DNA of 64,000 nucleotides from Brenneria sp. hezel4-2-4 (GCF_013155275.1 NZ_JABJXS010000008.1:1-64000), one strand, 5' to 3'; positions 8,631-18,730 are shown, counted from the stretch's first letter. The notes: generated by a model from the sequence alone, not told the origin. Numbers and translations are program-made.

Positions 8631-10004
8631 ATGTCTGAGCAGGCAGTTGACTGGGACCTGGCCCTGATTCAAAAATATAATTATTCCGGGCCGCGTTACA
8701 CGTCTTACCCTACCGCGTTGGAATTCAGCGAACGTTATGACGAGCCGGCTTTTCGGCAGGCTATCGCACGTTATCCGCAGCGAGCGCTTTCATTATATAT
8801 CCACATCCCGTTTTGCCATCGGCTGTGCTACTTCTGCGGCTGTAATAAGCTGGTAACGCGTCAGCAGCATAAAGCGGATGAGTATCTGGATGTGCTGGAG
8901 CAGGAAATTCGACAACGTGCTCCGCTATTTGCCGGGCGCACGGTCACGCAAATGCATTGGGGCGGCGGTACGCCGACGTATCTTAATAAAACGCAAATCA
9001 GCCGGTTGATGTCGCTATTGCGCGATCAATTTTCTTTTTCCGATCGGGCCGAACTGTCGCTGGAGGTCGATCCGCGGGAAATCGAGCTGAATATTCTGGA
9101 TCACCTGCGTGCCGAAGGATTTAATCGCCTTAGCATGGGGGTACAGGATTTTAATAAAGAAGTCCAACGGCGGGTGAACCGCGAACAAGACGAAGATTTT
9201 ATTTTCGCCCTGATTGCGCGGGCTAAGCTGCTGGGGTTCACTTCAACCAATATTGACCTGATTTACGGTTTACCGAAACAGACGCCGGAGAGTTTTGCTT
9301 TTACCTTACAGCGAGTGGCTGAATTGAACCCTCATCGGCTCAGCGTATTTAATTATGCGCATTTACCCACTTTGTTTGCCGCCCAGCGGAAAATTAAAGA
9401 GGCGGATTTACCGGACGCAGAGCAAAAGCTTGAAATACTGCAACAGACCATCAGTACCTTAACGACGGCCGGCTATCAGTTTATTGGCATGGATCACTTT
9501 GCCCGCCCGGATGATGAACTGGCGATTGCGCAACGGGCGGGGGAATTGCACCGCAACTTCCAGGGGTATACGACGCAGGGTGATAGCGACCTGCTGGGGA
9601 TGGGCGTATCGGCGATTAGTATGATCGGTGATAACTATGCTCAGAACCGCAAGGAGCTGAAGCACTATTATGCCCAGGTAGCGGAAACCGGAAATGCGTT
9701 GTGGCGAGGGTTACAGCTGACGCCGGATGACTGTATTCGGCGTGATGTGATTAAAACGCTGATATGTAATTTCCGCTTGTCCTACGCAGCGATTGAGGCT
9801 GATTACGATATCAATTTCAACGCGTATTTTGCCGAAGATATGCAACAGCTGGCGCCTTTAGCGGCCGATGGGCTGGTGGAGATACAAGAATCCGGGATTA
9901 TCGTGACGCCGAAAGGTCGTTTGTTGATCCGCAATATCTGTATGTGCTTTGACGTTTATCTGCGTAATAAAATGCGTGCAAGACAGTTTTCGCGGGTGAT
10001 CTGA
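8631..10004 (+). CDS. hemN: Oxygen-independent coproporphyrinogen III oxidase
   Basis: A radical-SAM enzyme that oxidatively decarboxylates coproporphyrinogen III to protoporphyrinogen IX for anaerobic haem synthesis. The 457-aa protein has the cluster motif HIPFCHRLCYFCGC (CxxxCxxC plus the extra Cys) at about residues 58-71, the glycine-rich WGGGTPTYL and the EVDPRE loop. The length equals that of E. coli HemN. The ATG at 8631 is eight bases after GGAG; an in-frame GTG at 8622 overlaps that site and is less likely. Confidence 0.97.
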   Translation: MSEQAVDWDLALIQKYNYSGPRYTSYPTALEFSERYDEPAFRQAIARYPQRALSLYIHIPFCHRLCYFCGCNKLVTRQQHKADEYLDVLEQEIRQRAPLFAGRTVTQMHWGGGTPTYLNKTQISRLMSLLRDQFSFSDRAELSLEVDPREIELNILDHLRAEGFNRLSMGVQDFNKEVQRRVNREQDEDFIFALIARAKLLGFTSTNIDLIYGLPKQTPESFAFTLQRVAELNPHRLSVFNYAHLPTLFAAQRKIKEADLPDAEQKLEILQQTISTLTTAGYQFIGMDHFARPDDELAIAQRAGELHRNFQGYTTQGDSDLLGMGVSAISMIGDNYAQNRKELKHYYAQVAETGNALWRGLQLTPDDCIRRDVIKTLICNFRLSYAAIEADYDINFNAYFAEDMQQLAPLAADGLVEIQESGIIVTPKGRLLIRNICMCFDVYLRNKMRARQFSRVI

Positions 10005-10051
10005 TTCCTTTCTGCCACGCTTCAGCGGTGTATTATCCGGATTTATTATGA

Positions 10052-10073
10052 CAGGGAGAGGCATCCTCTCCCT
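10052..10073. terminator. Hairpin between convergent hemN and celV
   Basis: A perfect 10-bp stem, CAGGGAGAGG (10052-10061) with CCTCTCCCTG (10064-10073), lies in the 99-bp gap between the two convergent stop codons. The T-run is weak on both sides. It probably serves both genes. Confidence 0.55.
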
Positions 10074-10103
10074 GAGTAGTATATCCGAAAGATTAAGGTT
10101 CGA

Positions 10104-11621
10104 TTAAGGTTCGGTTCCCCATATCAGTTTACCTTGGTGGTAAACGGTCATGTTGCTCCAATCGACGAAGTTCGTGGCGTCGCGGCTATAAGAGTAATCA
10201 TTGGTTTCATCATAATTACTCCAGTCGTAAGGATGGATGCGCGCCTGAATTTCGCCGCTCTGTCCTTGCGCCGGGATCGCGCCCGCGCCGCTGCTGAAGG
10301 TGAATTCCACGTAGCGGTTTGCTCGCGCGTTGCCGCCGGTAAGCGCGGTGGACGCTGTTTGAACATTGTCCGCTCCGACGGCGGCCCAGTCGATGTATCT
10401 CTGATCGCTGGTTTTACCGTCGTCGTTAAAGTAATAACGTACTTTCAGATCGCTCATCTTGATTGCGCTGCTGCCGTTATTTTTGATATTAAACGCCAGG
10501 CGGATCGAATTATCGGACGGGTTGCTGTCGTTATTGCGATATTGCAGCACCACGCTCTCGCTGCCGGTACTCGGATTTTGCGGCGTTTGCGGCGTATCGC
10601 CGTTGTTGGCGAGATCGGACCCGGCGCGAATCTGCTCCCTGACGAATTTACCCGAAGCGGACAGGTTTGCTTCCGTCCAACCGCCGGTCGTGCTGGCGCC
10701 CGGCGCCAGCGCAGCGGAGGCTTCCTGTTTATCCGACAGCGACCAGTTTACCCAACTGATGCCGCGGTTGTTGAGAAAATCGATCCAGACTTTTGATTCC
10801 GGCAGGAACGGTCCGCCGTTGCCGGATGCATCGCTGGTGCCCCATTCACTGACGAACACCGGCAGCCCCTGGTTTTGCGCGACATTAATCCGGTCGCGTA
10901 GAGACTGTCCGTGCGTACCCGCATAGAAGTGCAGCGCGTACAGGGTGTTCGCATCCGGCAGCGGATTGTTTGCCGCGTCATGGATATCCTGGCTCCAGGT
11001 GCCGGTGCCCACGATGATGATGTTGTCGGGATCCCTGGCGCGAATGACCTGCGTCACCTCGGCGGCATACGGACGGATCTGCCCGTTCCAGTTCACGTTG
11101 CCGTTCGGTTCGTTGGCGATTTCGTAAATGACGTTGGGCGAATTGCCGTAGAGTCCGGCCATTTCATTGAAAAAAGTTTTCGCCTGCGCCTTATAAGTGT
11201 TGGGATCGCCATCCGACAGAATATGCCAGTCAATGATGACGTAGACGCCAAGCTCCTGCGCGGCGGTGACGGCTTCTTTCACTTTGTCGGCGATGGAAGG
11301 GTTGGCGATATAACCGCCGTCCGCCGTGTACATGGCGGCGCGGAATACCGAGATCCCCCAGTCATCCCGCAGCCACTTAATCGCATCCCGGTTAACATAT
11401 TGGCCGTACCATTGCAGACCGTGAGAACTGATCCCTTTCAATTGCACCGGTTCGCCGTTCGCATTAACCAACCTTCCGTTCTTGACGGACAACTGGCCGT
11501 ATTTTTGCACTGGCGGGGTGGTGGCGTTTACAGAGGATGTCCAGAGGAAGAAGCTTAATATGATGGTTGCCAGGGTGGTCGCCGTTCGCCTGAGCAAACG
11601 GTTATTGACCGATATATCCAT
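10104..11621 (-). CDS. celV: Secreted endoglucanase, GH5 plus CBM3 (CelV type)
   Basis: A 505-aa endo-beta-1,4-glucanase that cuts cellulose in plant cell walls. A signal peptide covers residues 1 to about 33 (hydrophobic core [13 protein letters not shown], then SVNA). The GH5 catalytic domain (about 40-335) has the acid/base Glu in YEIANEPNG and the nucleophile Glu in [10 protein letters not shown] short Pro/Thr/Ser linker leads to a family 3 cellulose-binding module (about 355-505). In soft-rot bacteria this enzyme leaves the cell by the type II (Out) system, which is not in the window. An AAGGAG site precedes the start. Its place between hemN and yshB is absent from E. coli and suggests a gain in this lineage. 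Confidence 0.94.
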   Translation of the reverse strand: MDISVNNRLLRRTATTLATIILSFFLWTSSVNATTPPVQKYGQLSVKNGRLVNANGEPVQLKGISSHGLQWYGQYVNRDAIKWLRDDWGISVFRAAMYTADGGYIANPSIADKVKEAVTAAQELGVYVIIDWHILSDGDPNTYKAQAKTFFNEMAGLYGNSPNVIYEIANEPNGNVNWNGQIRPYAAEVTQVIRARDPDNIIIVGTGTWSQDIHDAANNPLPDANTLYALHFYAGTHGQSLRDRINVAQNQGLPVFVSEWGTSDASGNGGPFLPESKVWIDFLNNRGISWVNWSLSDKQEASAALAPGASTTGGWTEANLSASGKFVREQIRAGSDLANNGDTPQTPQNPSTGSESVVLQYRNNDSNPSDNSIRLAFNIKNNGSSAIKMSDLKVRYYFNDDGKTSDQRYIDWAAVGADNVQTASTALTGGNARANRYVEFTFSSGAGAIPAQGQSGEIQARIHPYDWSNYDETNDYSYSRDATNFVDWSNMTVYHQGKLIWGTEP

Positions 11622-11723
11622 GTTTGTTTCTCCTTACTAAATAGTTAAATATAACTTTAGTATAAGATGTCTGTTAGACGTTCTTTTCTGCCGGCAGGTG
11701 GTAGTTTTTTTATAATGGAACGT

Positions 11724-11742
11724 GCTGAAATAACGCTTTATT
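11724..11742 (-). promoter_or_regulatory. Candidate KdgR operator upstream of celV
   Basis: On the minus strand the 19-mer AATAAAGCGTTATTTCAGC matches 16 of 19 positions of the KdgR consensus (AATRAAAYRNYRTTTYATT). It lies about 100 bp before the celV start. The rest of the 397-bp gap 11622-12018 shows a weak TATACT element near 11655 and the hairpin at 11942, but no gene that I can support. Confidence 0.5.
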
Positions 11743-11941
11743 GTTTGGCGGTTATCGCGTGGAGAGACAGTGAAATGATCTGAAAATTGGTCTCCTGACT
11801 CAAAAAACATCAGGAAAAGCATTTTTATCTTAAGTGAAATTAATTGAATTGATACGGACATCGGCGGCGGTTTATTTTATCGCTCACATGACGTAACGCG
11901 GGGTCGCTCGCTACCGTAAGGGAGAACAAAGAACAATAGTC

Positions 11942-11972
11942 CGATGCCGGTCAGTTAAACTGACCGGCATCG
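11942..11972 (-). terminator. Long perfect inverted repeat downstream of yshB
   Basis: Fifteen-base arms (11942-11956 and 11958-11972) are perfectly complementary around a single base. On the minus strand the hairpin follows yshB by about 45 bp and is followed by a T-rich but interrupted stretch. A terminator for yshB is the simplest reading. Confidence 0.55.
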
Positions 11973-12018
11973 ACCAAATCGCGGGTATTGCGCGGCATAT
12001 CCAGCCAAGTGTCGGCAC

Positions 12019-12141
12019 TTAGCTAAAGAAGTTAATCAGTGCGGCACACAGTATGGCGGCGATGGCGGCTTGCGGCGAGTGGCTGGCCGCAGAGCTTATT
12101 TCAGCGCCGTGCGTCACCACGGAAATTAATGAATCCAACAT
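12019..12141 (-). CDS. yshB: Small protein YshB
   Basis: A 40-codon open frame beginning MLDSLISVV and ending LCAALINFFS. It matches the E. coli small protein YshB (36 aa, MLESIINLVS...VLCAAMIGLFS) in both end blocks and in the central SPQAAIAAI segment. A strong GGGAGGAG site precedes the ATG. It probably has one hydrophobic C-terminal helix. YshB has been tied to intracellular fitness in Salmonella; its role here is unknown. It lies between hemN and glnG in E. coli too, with celV now inserted on the hemN side. Confidence 0.88.
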   Translation of the reverse strand: MLDSLISVVTHGAEISSAASHSPQAAIAAILCAALINFFS

Positions 12142-12167
12142 AGTGCTCCTCCCGAATCAGCGACACG

Positions 12168-12195
12168 ATCATACTGCTGACTCGGGGCAAGTAAA
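12168..12195 (-). promoter_or_regulatory. Predicted yshB promoter
   Basis: On the minus strand a TTTACT -35 (12190-12195) and a TATGAT -10 (12168-12173) are 16 bp apart. Transcription would start about 20 bp before the yshB start codon. Confidence 0.55.
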
Positions 12196-12238
12196 GGACA
12201 AATTAGCGACAATTTCGTGCGTCAGATTGTATTTCTTA

Positions 12239-12284
12239 CAGCGGGTTGTCCTTACCCGCTGTTTTGCCGGTCGCCGCCCGGCAA
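12239..12284 (-). terminator. Tandem hairpins downstream of glnG
   Basis: Two adjacent stems lie in the gap between glnG and yshB: TTGCCGG/CCGGCAA (12264-12284) and CAGCGGGT/ACCCGCTG (12239-12261). On the minus strand they follow the glnG stop by about 80 bp. They probably end or protect the glnALG transcript. Confidence 0.45.
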
Positions 12285-12362
12285 GGATAAATAACGTTTT
12301 GCCGTTTTTTACCCTCCGACGATCTTCCGGCGAACACTTGTGCAATAAAAGCGCAACCTCGG

Positions 12363-13775
12363 TTACTCCATTCCCAGCTCTTTCAGCTTGCGCGTGAGGG
12401 TATTTCGTCCCCAGCCAAGTAAACGGGCCGCTTCCTGCTTATGGCCCTGAGTATGACGCAATGCCGTTGTGAGCAGGGTTCTTTCCATCTCCGGCTGAGC
12501 TTCGGCCAACAGGTTTTGATGACCGGAACGTAACGCCCGATCCGCCCACTGGGCCAATAAGGTCGCCCAACTGTCAGGCAGCATTTGCACCGTGGCGTCG
12601 GGTGCCGTGGTTTCAAAGAGTTCCGGGGGCAAATCCTGGATCAGAACTTCTTGTCCGGCAGCCATCACGGTTAACCAGCGGCAGGTATTTTCCAACTGAC
12701 GCACGTTCCCCGGCCACGGCAGGCGCGTGAGCGCGGTTTCCGTTTCCGGATGCAGGTTTTTCGGCTCGACGCCCAATTCTTTGGCGGTGGCCTGTAAAAA
12801 ATAACGAGCCAGACGGGGAATATCTTCGCGCCGTTCACGCAGAGGCGGCAGATGAACCCGAATCACGTTCAGGCGATGGAAGAGATCATCACGAAATTTG
12901 CCTTCCTGTACCCGCAACTCAAGATTCTGATGCGTGGCGGCAATAATTCGCACGTCCACTTTTACCGCGGCATAACCGCCAACCCGATAAAACTGGCCAT
13001 CAGCCAGCACCCGCAATAAGCGGGTCTGAACATCCAGCGGCATATCGCCGATTTCATCAAGAAACAGTGTTCCGCCGTCCGCCTGTTCAAACCGTCCCTG
13101 CCGGATTTGATTGGCGCCGGTAAATGCGCCTTTTTCATGACCAAATAATTCCGATTCGATCAGATCTTTGGGGATTGCCGCCATGTTCAGCGCGATAAAC
13201 GGCGCTTTGGCGCGTGGGCTATGGCGATGTAAGGCATGAGCGACAAGCTCTTTCCCCGTACCGGATTCGCCGTTGATCAATACGCTAATGGAAGAGCGTG
13301 AAAGACGGCCGATAATGCGGAATACGTCCTGCATCGCCGGCGCTTCGCCGATGATATCCGTCGTCGGGCCGTTGCTCGGCTGATTGCGAACCGGTTGCTG
13401 TTGTTCCAGATAATGGCTGATGGCGCGTTCGACCAAGGCCACCGCTTCGTCAATATCAAAGGGTTTCGGTAAATAATCAAAAGCGCCCTGTTGATAAGCG
13501 CTGACGGCGGCATCAAGATCGGAATGCGCCGTCATGATGATGACTGGCAGCATCGGATGCCGTTGTTTTATTTGCTGCAATAACGCCAGCCCATCCATTC
13601 CGGGCATGCGGATATCGGACAACAGGACGTCTGGCGTTTGCGTCGCCAGAGCGTGCAGAGCCTGATTTCCGTTATCAAACGTGGCGCAGGTCAAGCCCGC
13701 GCCAGTGAGCGCGCGTTCGAGCACCCAACGGATGGAGCTATCGTCATCGACAATCCAGACTATCCCTCGTTGCAT
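12363..13775 (-). CDS. glnG: Nitrogen regulation response regulator NtrC
   Basis: A 470-aa sigma54 activator of nitrogen-limitation genes. The receiver domain has the acidic pair DDD at 10-12 and the phospho-acceptor Asp in LLSDIRMPGMDG. The AAA+ domain has Walker A GESGTGKE, the sigma54-contacting GAFTGAN loop and Walker B GGTLFLDEIGD. The C-terminal Fis-type helix-turn-helix is QEAARLLGWGRNTLTRKLKELG. The start MQRGIVWIVDDD matches E. coli; an in-frame extension to 13832 overlaps glnL. It is the third gene of glnALG, 8 bp after glnL. Confidence 0.97.
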   Translation of the reverse strand: MQRGIVWIVDDDSSIRWVLERALTGAGLTCATFDNGNQALHALATQTPDVLLSDIRMPGMDGLALLQQIKQRHPMLPVIIMTAHSDLDAAVSAYQQGAFDYLPKPFDIDEAVALVERAISHYLEQQQPVRNQPSNGPTTDIIGEAPAMQDVFRIIGRLSRSSISVLINGESGTGKELVAHALHRHSPRAKAPFIALNMAAIPKDLIESELFGHEKGAFTGANQIRQGRFEQADGGTLFLDEIGDMPLDVQTRLLRVLADGQFYRVGGYAAVKVDVRIIAATHQNLELRVQEGKFRDDLFHRLNVIRVHLPPLRERREDIPRLARYFLQATAKELGVEPKNLHPETETALTRLPWPGNVRQLENTCRWLTVMAAGQEVLIQDLPPELFETTAPDATVQMLPDSWATLLAQWADRALRSGHQNLLAEAQPEMERTLLTTALRHTQGHKQEAARLLGWGRNTLTRKLKELGME

Positions 13776-13783
13776 TGTGAACC

Positions 13784-14833
13784 TCACTGGCGAATGGGCA
13801 GGTAAACCGAGAATTCGGTATGACCTGGCCAACTGTTAAATTCAATTTTACCGGAGTGTTGATCGATAAGGCTGCGGGCAATCGATAATCCCAAACCGGT
13901 CCCCCCCTCGCGTCCGCTTACCATGGGGTAAAACAGCGTATCCTGTAGCTGGGCGGGGATGCCGGGGCCGTCATCTTCAATATCAATACGCGCGGCAAGA
14001 CGGTAACGCACACCATGTAAGGTGAGCTGAAATGCGGTGCGGGTACGTAAAGTAATGGTGCCGCCTTCTTCACCCAGCGCCTGTAACGCATTGCGCATGA
14101 TATTCAGCAATACCTGCTCAATCTGATCCGGATCGTGTGTAAGCTCCGGTAGACTGGGGTCATAATCTTTCACCAGCGTCACGTTGTCCGGTTTTTCCAA
14201 TGAAACAAGCTGGCACACCCGTTCCGCCACCTGATGGATGGTTTGAGTTACATGCAGACCGGGTTGCTGCGGGCCGAGCAGGCGATCGACCAGATTACGC
14301 AGGCGATCGGCCTGTTCGATGATAACTTTGGTGTATTCGGTCAGCGCCGGATCGGGCAAGGCTTTGGATAGCAGTTGCGCCGCGCCGCGTAACCCGCCGA
14401 GCGGATTTTTAATCTCATGGGCCAGCCCTCTGACCAGATCGCGGGCCGCCTGCTGTTGGGCCTGCTGGAGCTGCTCCTGGCTAAGGCGGCGTTGGTTATC
14501 CATTGGCGCCATCTCAAGCAGAATGAAGTTATTCTGTATCCGCTGGGCCGTGAGCGACATAATATGCGCTTTGCCGTCGATAACAATTGTGACTTCGTTA
14601 TCCGTAAAACCTTGCCCTGAATCCAGACTTTCACGCATCAAATCTATATTCAGAGAAAAGTACCCCAGCAAATCCGGCAGCGGCGTACCTGACAATTTAC
14701 GCGAGCTTTGCGCCAGTAGTTGTTGTGCTGCTGGGTTGGAATAATGAATAGACAGATCGTTATCCAATAACAAAATGCTGTTTATTAAAGAATTTAGGAT
14801 CTGCCCAGCATCGGGCAGCGTGCCTGTTGCCAT
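13784..14833 (-). CDS. glnL: Nitrogen regulation sensor kinase/phosphatase NtrB
   Basis: A 349-aa cytosolic histidine kinase that phosphorylates NtrC under nitrogen limitation and, bound by PII, dephosphorylates it. It has a PAS domain (about 10-80), the phospho-acceptor in [16 protein letters not shown], the N box [14 protein letters not shown], and the G boxes DDGPGIP and GGTGLGLS. The length is the same as in E. coli. The start chosen is [10 protein letters not shown] at 14833. A terminator lies between glnA and glnL, so glnLG are read partly by passage through it. Confidence 0.97.
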   Translation of the reverse strand: MATGTLPDAGQILNSLINSILLLDNDLSIHYSNPAAQQLLAQSSRKLSGTPLPDLLGYFSLNIDLMRESLDSGQGFTDNEVTIVIDGKAHIMSLTAQRIQNNFILLEMAPMDNQRRLSQEQLQQAQQQAARDLVRGLAHEIKNPLGGLRGAAQLLSKALPDPALTEYTKVIIEQADRLRNLVDRLLGPQQPGLHVTQTIHQVAERVCQLVSLEKPDNVTLVKDYDPSLPELTHDPDQIEQVLLNIMRNALQALGEEGGTITLRTRTAFQLTLHGVRYRLAARIDIEDDGPGIPAQLQDTLFYPMVSGREGGTGLGLSIARSLIDQHSGKIEFNSWPGHTEFSVYLPIRQ

Positions 14834-14910
14834 AACGCAGACTCCCGCACCGTATAAGTGCATAGTAGTGTAGATGATGGATAAGATGCCGCAACTTCAG
14901 AGCCGGTGGA

Positions 14911-14936
14911 GAAAAAAGCCCATCCTGAGATGGGCT
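14911..14936 (-). terminator. glnA terminator / attenuator before glnL
   Basis: On the minus strand the stem AGCCCAT/ATGGGCT (14917-14936) is followed directly by six T residues. It lies between glnA and glnL, where a partial terminator keeps glnLG below glnA in related bacteria. Confidence 0.8.
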
Positions 14937-14954
14937 GAAAAGTTTCCACGGCAA

Positions 14955-14995
14955 CAAAAAATTTTCAGGAAAATTTTTAATAACGCAAAGCGTTA
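14955..14995 (+). repeat. Partial three-hairpin repeat in the glnA-glnL gap
   Basis: An AAAAATTTT/AAAATTTTT stem around a short AGG-containing loop is followed by a TAACGC-AAA-GCGTTA stem. The order and spacing are those of hairpins I and II of the dispersed element, but the GGCCCGTAGGG linker and hairpin III are not clear. This is the most diverged copy. Confidence 0.45.
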
Positions 14996-15127
14996 GCTCG
15001 ACGGCTTTCCTGGAATGACGGGCATGGTTAGCCGGTCACAAAAACTATCTTAAAAACGGTGGTTCCGGCGGTAGCCTGACCGTCAGCACGATCAAACTAC
15101 CGCCTTACTTATGATGCAGCGCGGTGA

Positions 15128-16537
15128 TTAAACGCTGTAGTACAGTTCGAACTCAACCGGATGCGGCGTCATGCGAACGCGGTCATTTTCCGCTTTACGC
15201 AGTTCGATATAGGCATCAATCGTGTCATCGGTGAATACGCCGCCACGAGTCAGGAATTCGCGATCCGCATCCAGCGCGTTCAGCGCTTCCTCCAGCGAAC
15301 CTGCAACCGTTGGGATTTCGCTCGCTTCTTCCGGCGGCAAATCGTACAGGTTCTTATCCATCGCATCGCCAGGATGGATCTTGTTGATGATCCCGTCCAG
15401 GCCGGCCATCAGCAGCGCAGAGAATGCCAGATACGGGTTAGCGGCCGGATCCGGGAAACGGACTTCAATACGGCGCGCTTTCGGGCTGGCAACCACCGGG
15501 ATACGGATAGAGGCGGAACGGTTACGTGCGGAATAAGCCAGCATGACCGGCGCTTCGTAGCCAGGAACCAGACGCTTGTAGGAGTTGGTGCTGGGGTTGG
15601 TCAGCGCGTTGATGGCTTTCGCGTGTTTGATGATACCGCCGATATAGAACAGCGCGGTTTCAGACAGGCCGCCGTATTTGTCGCCGGAGAATAAATTGGC
15701 GCCGTTTTTGGCTAACGACATATGGCAGTGCATACCGGAACCGTTATCGCCGAACATCGGCTTAGGCATAAAGGTGGCGGTTTTGCCGAAAGCGTGAGCA
15801 ACGTTGTGCACCACGTATTTGTAGATCTGAATTTCGTCAGCTTTTTTGGTCATGGTGTTGAAGCGGGTAGCCACTTCGTTCTGACCAGCGGTTGCGACTT
15901 CGTGGTGATGAGCTTCAACCACCAGTCCCATTTCCTCCATGGTCAGACACATGGTGGAACGGATGTCCTGTGAAGAATCTACCGGAGGAACCGGGAAGTA
16001 ACCGCCTTTTACCGCCGGACGGTGACCTTTGTTGCCGCCTTCGTATTCTTTGCTGGAGTTCCAGGCGCCTTCGATGTCATCGATAGTGACATGGGAGCCG
16101 GAGATGCTGCTGCCGAAACGAACGTCGTCAAACAGGAAAAACTCAGGTTCCGGCCCGAACAGAACGGTATCGGCAATGCCGGAAGAACGCAGGAAATCTT
16201 CAGCGCGTTTGGAGATGGAACGCGGATCGCGGTCATAACCCTGCATGGTGCCGGGTTCCAGGATGTCACAACGGATGATCAGCGTGGATTCTTCAAAGAA
16301 CGGATCGATGACCGCAGTGCTGGCATCCGGCATCAATACCATGTCGGATTCGTTAATGCCTTTCCAGCCGCCAATCGAGGAACCATCAAACATTTTGCCT
16401 TCTTCAAAGAAATCGGCATTAACTTGGTGAGCCGGAATGGTGACGTGCTGTTCTTTGCCTTTGGTATCGGTGAAGCGCAAATCAACAAACTTCACTTCAT
16501 GTTCATTCAGCATCGTCAAAACATGTTCTGCGGACAT
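15128..16537 (-). CDS. glnA: Glutamine synthetase, type I
   Basis: A 469-aa dodecameric enzyme that makes glutamine from glutamate, ammonia and ATP, the main ammonia-assimilation step under limitation. The N-terminal beta-grasp contains [11 protein letters not shown]. The ATP/glutamate site includes GPEPEFF and [14 protein letters not shown]. The adenylylation site Tyr lies in [11 protein letters not shown] near residue 398. The length equals the E. coli subunit and the sequence is close throughout. It is transcribed from a sigma54 promoter at 16616-16633 under NtrC control. Confidence 0.98.
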   Translation of the reverse strand: MSAEHVLTMLNEHEVKFVDLRFTDTKGKEQHVTIPAHQVNADFFEEGKMFDGSSIGGWKGINESDMVLMPDASTAVIDPFFEESTLIIRCDILEPGTMQGYDRDPRSISKRAEDFLRSSGIADTVLFGPEPEFFLFDDVRFGSSISGSHVTIDDIEGAWNSSKEYEGGNKGHRPAVKGGYFPVPPVDSSQDIRSTMCLTMEEMGLVVEAHHHEVATAGQNEVATRFNTMTKKADEIQIYKYVVHNVAHAFGKTATFMPKPMFGDNGSGMHCHMSLAKNGANLFSGDKYGGLSETALFYIGGIIKHAKAINALTNPSTNSYKRLVPGYEAPVMLAYSARNRSASIRIPVVASPKARRIEVRFPDPAANPYLAFSALLMAGLDGIINKIHPGDAMDKNLYDLPPEEASEIPTVAGSLEEALNALDADREFLTRGGVFTDDTIDAYIELRKAENDRVRMTPHPVEFELYYSV

Positions 16538-16615
16538 ACTTGGTTCTCCCGATTGTCATTTATCGTCGTGGAACGAATATCGTTGTGGATTGATGTTGTT
16601 ACCGTGAGTAGACTA

Positions 16616-16633
16616 AAGCTAAAAGTGTGCCAA
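16616..16633 (-). promoter_or_regulatory. glnAp2-type sigma54 promoter
   Basis: On the minus strand TTGGCACACTTTTAGCTT matches the -24/-12 pattern of E. coli glnAp2 (TTGGCAC...GCTT). Transcription would begin near 16605, leaving a leader of about 70 nt before glnA. Confidence 0.8.
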
Positions 16634-16707
16634 CTTTTTAAATTAGTGCGATGTGTTGCCCTTTGGGGCTTTCCTTATCAAAACCCGCTGCACCATTATA
16701 GCAGATG

Positions 16708-16754
16708 GCACCAAAATGGTGCTTTATGGGTAAATGTGTGCACTAATATGGTGC
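16708..16754. promoter_or_regulatory. Two strong NtrC binding sites
   Basis: The palindromes GCACCAAAATGGTGC (16708-16722) and GCACTAATATGGTGC (16740-16754) fit the NtrC consensus. Their centres are 32 bp apart, and about 110 and 142 bp upstream of the inferred glnAp2 start. This is the E. coli -108/-140 enhancer layout. A weaker half-site, TTGCACCGTG, lies near 16780. With the sigma54 promoter this explains most of the 369-bp gap between glnA and typA. Confidence 0.85.
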
Positions 16755-16906
16755 GCAAGTGCCAACTTGTAGCGCTTTTGCACCGTGAAAGGGATCACAA
16801 AGTAAGCAGCATCAGGTTGTTTATCATAGATGCTTGTGATCTTGTTTAGTCCCTCGATTAATACGTGTACAATAGCGCGCTATTTCTAAATGCCTGAGGC
16901 AAAGCT

Positions 16907-18730
16907 GTGATCGAAAATTTGCGTAACATCGCCATTATTGCGCACGTTGACCATGGGAAAACCACCCTGGTTGATAAGTTGTTGCAACAATCCGGAACTT
17001 TCGGAGAACGCACTGAAGCAACCGAACGTGTAATGGACTCCAACGATTTGGAGAAAGAGCGTGGAATTACCATCCTCGCCAAAAATACCGCCATTAATTG
17101 GAAAGACTACCGTATTAACATCGTGGATACACCGGGACACGCCGACTTTGGCGGTGAGGTTGAACGTGTTATGTCGATGGTCGACTCGGTGCTGTTAGTC
17201 GTTGATGCAATGGATGGCCCGATGCCGCAGACCCGTTTCGTGACCAAAAAAGCATTCGCTAATGGTCTGAAACCGATCGTGGTAATCAACAAGGTCGACC
17301 GCCCCGGCGCGCGTCCAGACTGGGTTGTCGATCAGGTGTTCGACCTGTTCGTGAACCTGGACGCCACCGATGAACAACTCGATTTCCCCATTATCTACGC
17401 GTCGGCGCTGATGGGGATCGCGGGTAACGATCACAATGATATGGCGGAAGATATGACCCCGCTGTATCAGGCGATCGTCGACCATGTTTCCGCGCCGAAA
17501 GTCGAGCTTGATGCGCCGTTCCAGATGCAAATCTCTCAGTTGGACTATAACAATTACGTGGGTGTTATCGGCATCGGCCGTATCAAACGCGGTAAAGTTA
17601 AGCCTAACCAGCAGGTCACCATCATCGACAGCGAAGGCAAAACCCGTAACGGCAAAGTCGGTAAGGTTCTGACCCATATGGGTCTGGAGCGTATCGAAGC
17701 GACGGAAGCCGAAGCCGGCGACATCATCGCTATCACCGGTCTGGGCGAACTGAACATCTCCGACACGGTTTGTGATGTGAACGCGGTTGAAGCGTTGCCG
17801 GCGCTGTCCGTTGATGAACCGACCGTAACCATGTACTTCAACGTCAACACCTCGCCGTTCTGTGGTAAAGAAGGTAAGTACGTGACTTCACGTCAAATCC
17901 TTGACCGCCTGAACAAAGAGCTGGTGCACAACGTGGCGCTGCGGGTTGAAGAAACTGAAGATGCCGATGCGTTCCGCGTTTCGGGCCGTGGTGAACTTCA
18001 CCTGTCGGTGCTGATCGAAAACATGCGTCGTGAAGGTTTCGAACTGGCCGTTTCACGTCCTAAAGTTATCAATCGTAAAATCGATGGCCGTATGCAAGAG
18101 CCATTCGAAAACGTGACGCTGGATATTGAAGAGCAGCACCAGGGTTCAGTGATGCAAGCCATGGGCGAGCGCAAGGGCGATGTCAAAGACATGGTTCCTG
18201 ATGGCAAGGGCCGTATTCGTCTGGATTACCTGATCCCCGCTCGTGGTCTGATCGGTTTCCGTACCGAATTCATGACCATGACGTCCGGCACCGGTCTGCT
18301 GTACTCTACCTTTAGCCACTACGATGACGTGCGTCCGGGCGAAATCGGTCAACGTCAGAACGGCGTACTGATCTCCAACGGTCAGGGTAAAGCGGTCGCT
18401 TTCGCCCTGTTCAGTTTGCAGGATCGCGGTAAACTGTTCTTGGGGCACGGCGCTGAAGTGTATGAAGGCCAGATTATCGGTATTCACTCGCGTTCCAACG
18501 ATCTGACGGTAAACTGTCTGACCGGTAAGAAACTGACCAACATGCGTGCTTCCGGTACGGATGAAGCAACGACGCTGGTTCCGGCGATTAAAATGTCGCT
18601 GGAGCAAGCGCTGGAATTCATCGATGATGACGAACTGGTCGAGGTTACGCCATCATCCGTGCGTATTCGTAAGCGTCATTTGACCGAAAACGATCGTAAA
18701 CGCGCGAACCGCGGTCCTAAAGAAGGCTGA
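16907..18730 (+). CDS. typA: Ribosome-binding GTPase BipA/TypA
   Basis: A 607-aa EF-G-like translational GTPase that binds the 70S ribosome and helps 50S assembly and growth at low temperature and under stress. It has G1 [10 protein letters not shown], the switch [15 protein letters not shown]3 DTPGHADFG and G4 NKVDRP. EF-G-like domains follow, then the BipA-specific C-terminus ending in [16 protein letters not shown]. The start is a GTG with a TGAGG site, as in E. coli. TACAAT at 16868-16873 is a plausible -10. It is divergent from glnA, as in E. coli. Confidence 0.97.
   Translation: MIENLRNIAIIAHVDHGKTTLVDKLLQQSGTFGERTEATERVMDSNDLEKERGITILAKNTAINWKDYRINIVDTPGHADFGGEVERVMSMVDSVLLVVDAMDGPMPQTRFVTKKAFANGLKPIVVINKVDRPGARPDWVVDQVFDLFVNLDATDEQLDFPIIYASALMGIAGNDHNDMAEDMTPLYQAIVDHVSAPKVELDAPFQMQISQLDYNNYVGVIGIGRIKRGKVKPNQQVTIIDSEGKTRNGKVGKVLTHMGLERIEATEAEAGDIIAITGLGELNISDTVCDVNAVEALPALSVDEPTVTMYFNVNTSPFCGKEGKYVTSRQILDRLNKELVHNVALRVEETEDADAFRVSGRGELHLSVLIENMRREGFELAVSRPKVINRKIDGRMQEPFENVTLDIEEQHQGSVMQAMGERKGDVKDMVPDGKGRIRLDYLIPARGLIGFRTEFMTMTSGTGLLYSTFSHYDDVRPGEIGQRQNGVLISNGQGKAVAFALFSLQDRGKLFLGHGAEVYEGQIIGIHSRSNDLTVNCLTGKKLTNMRASGTDEATTLVPAIKMSLEQALEFIDDDELVEVTPSSVRIRKRHLTENDRKRANRGPKEG

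Noticed and set aside
10134-11558. Long open frames on the strand opposite celV (up to 220 aa)
   Set aside because: They mirror the GC-rich codon pattern of celV, have no ribosome-binding site and resemble no family.
11637-11861. A 74-aa frame upstream of celV
   Set aside because: It overlaps the probable celV promoter and KdgR-like site, lacks a ribosome-binding site and shows no family features.
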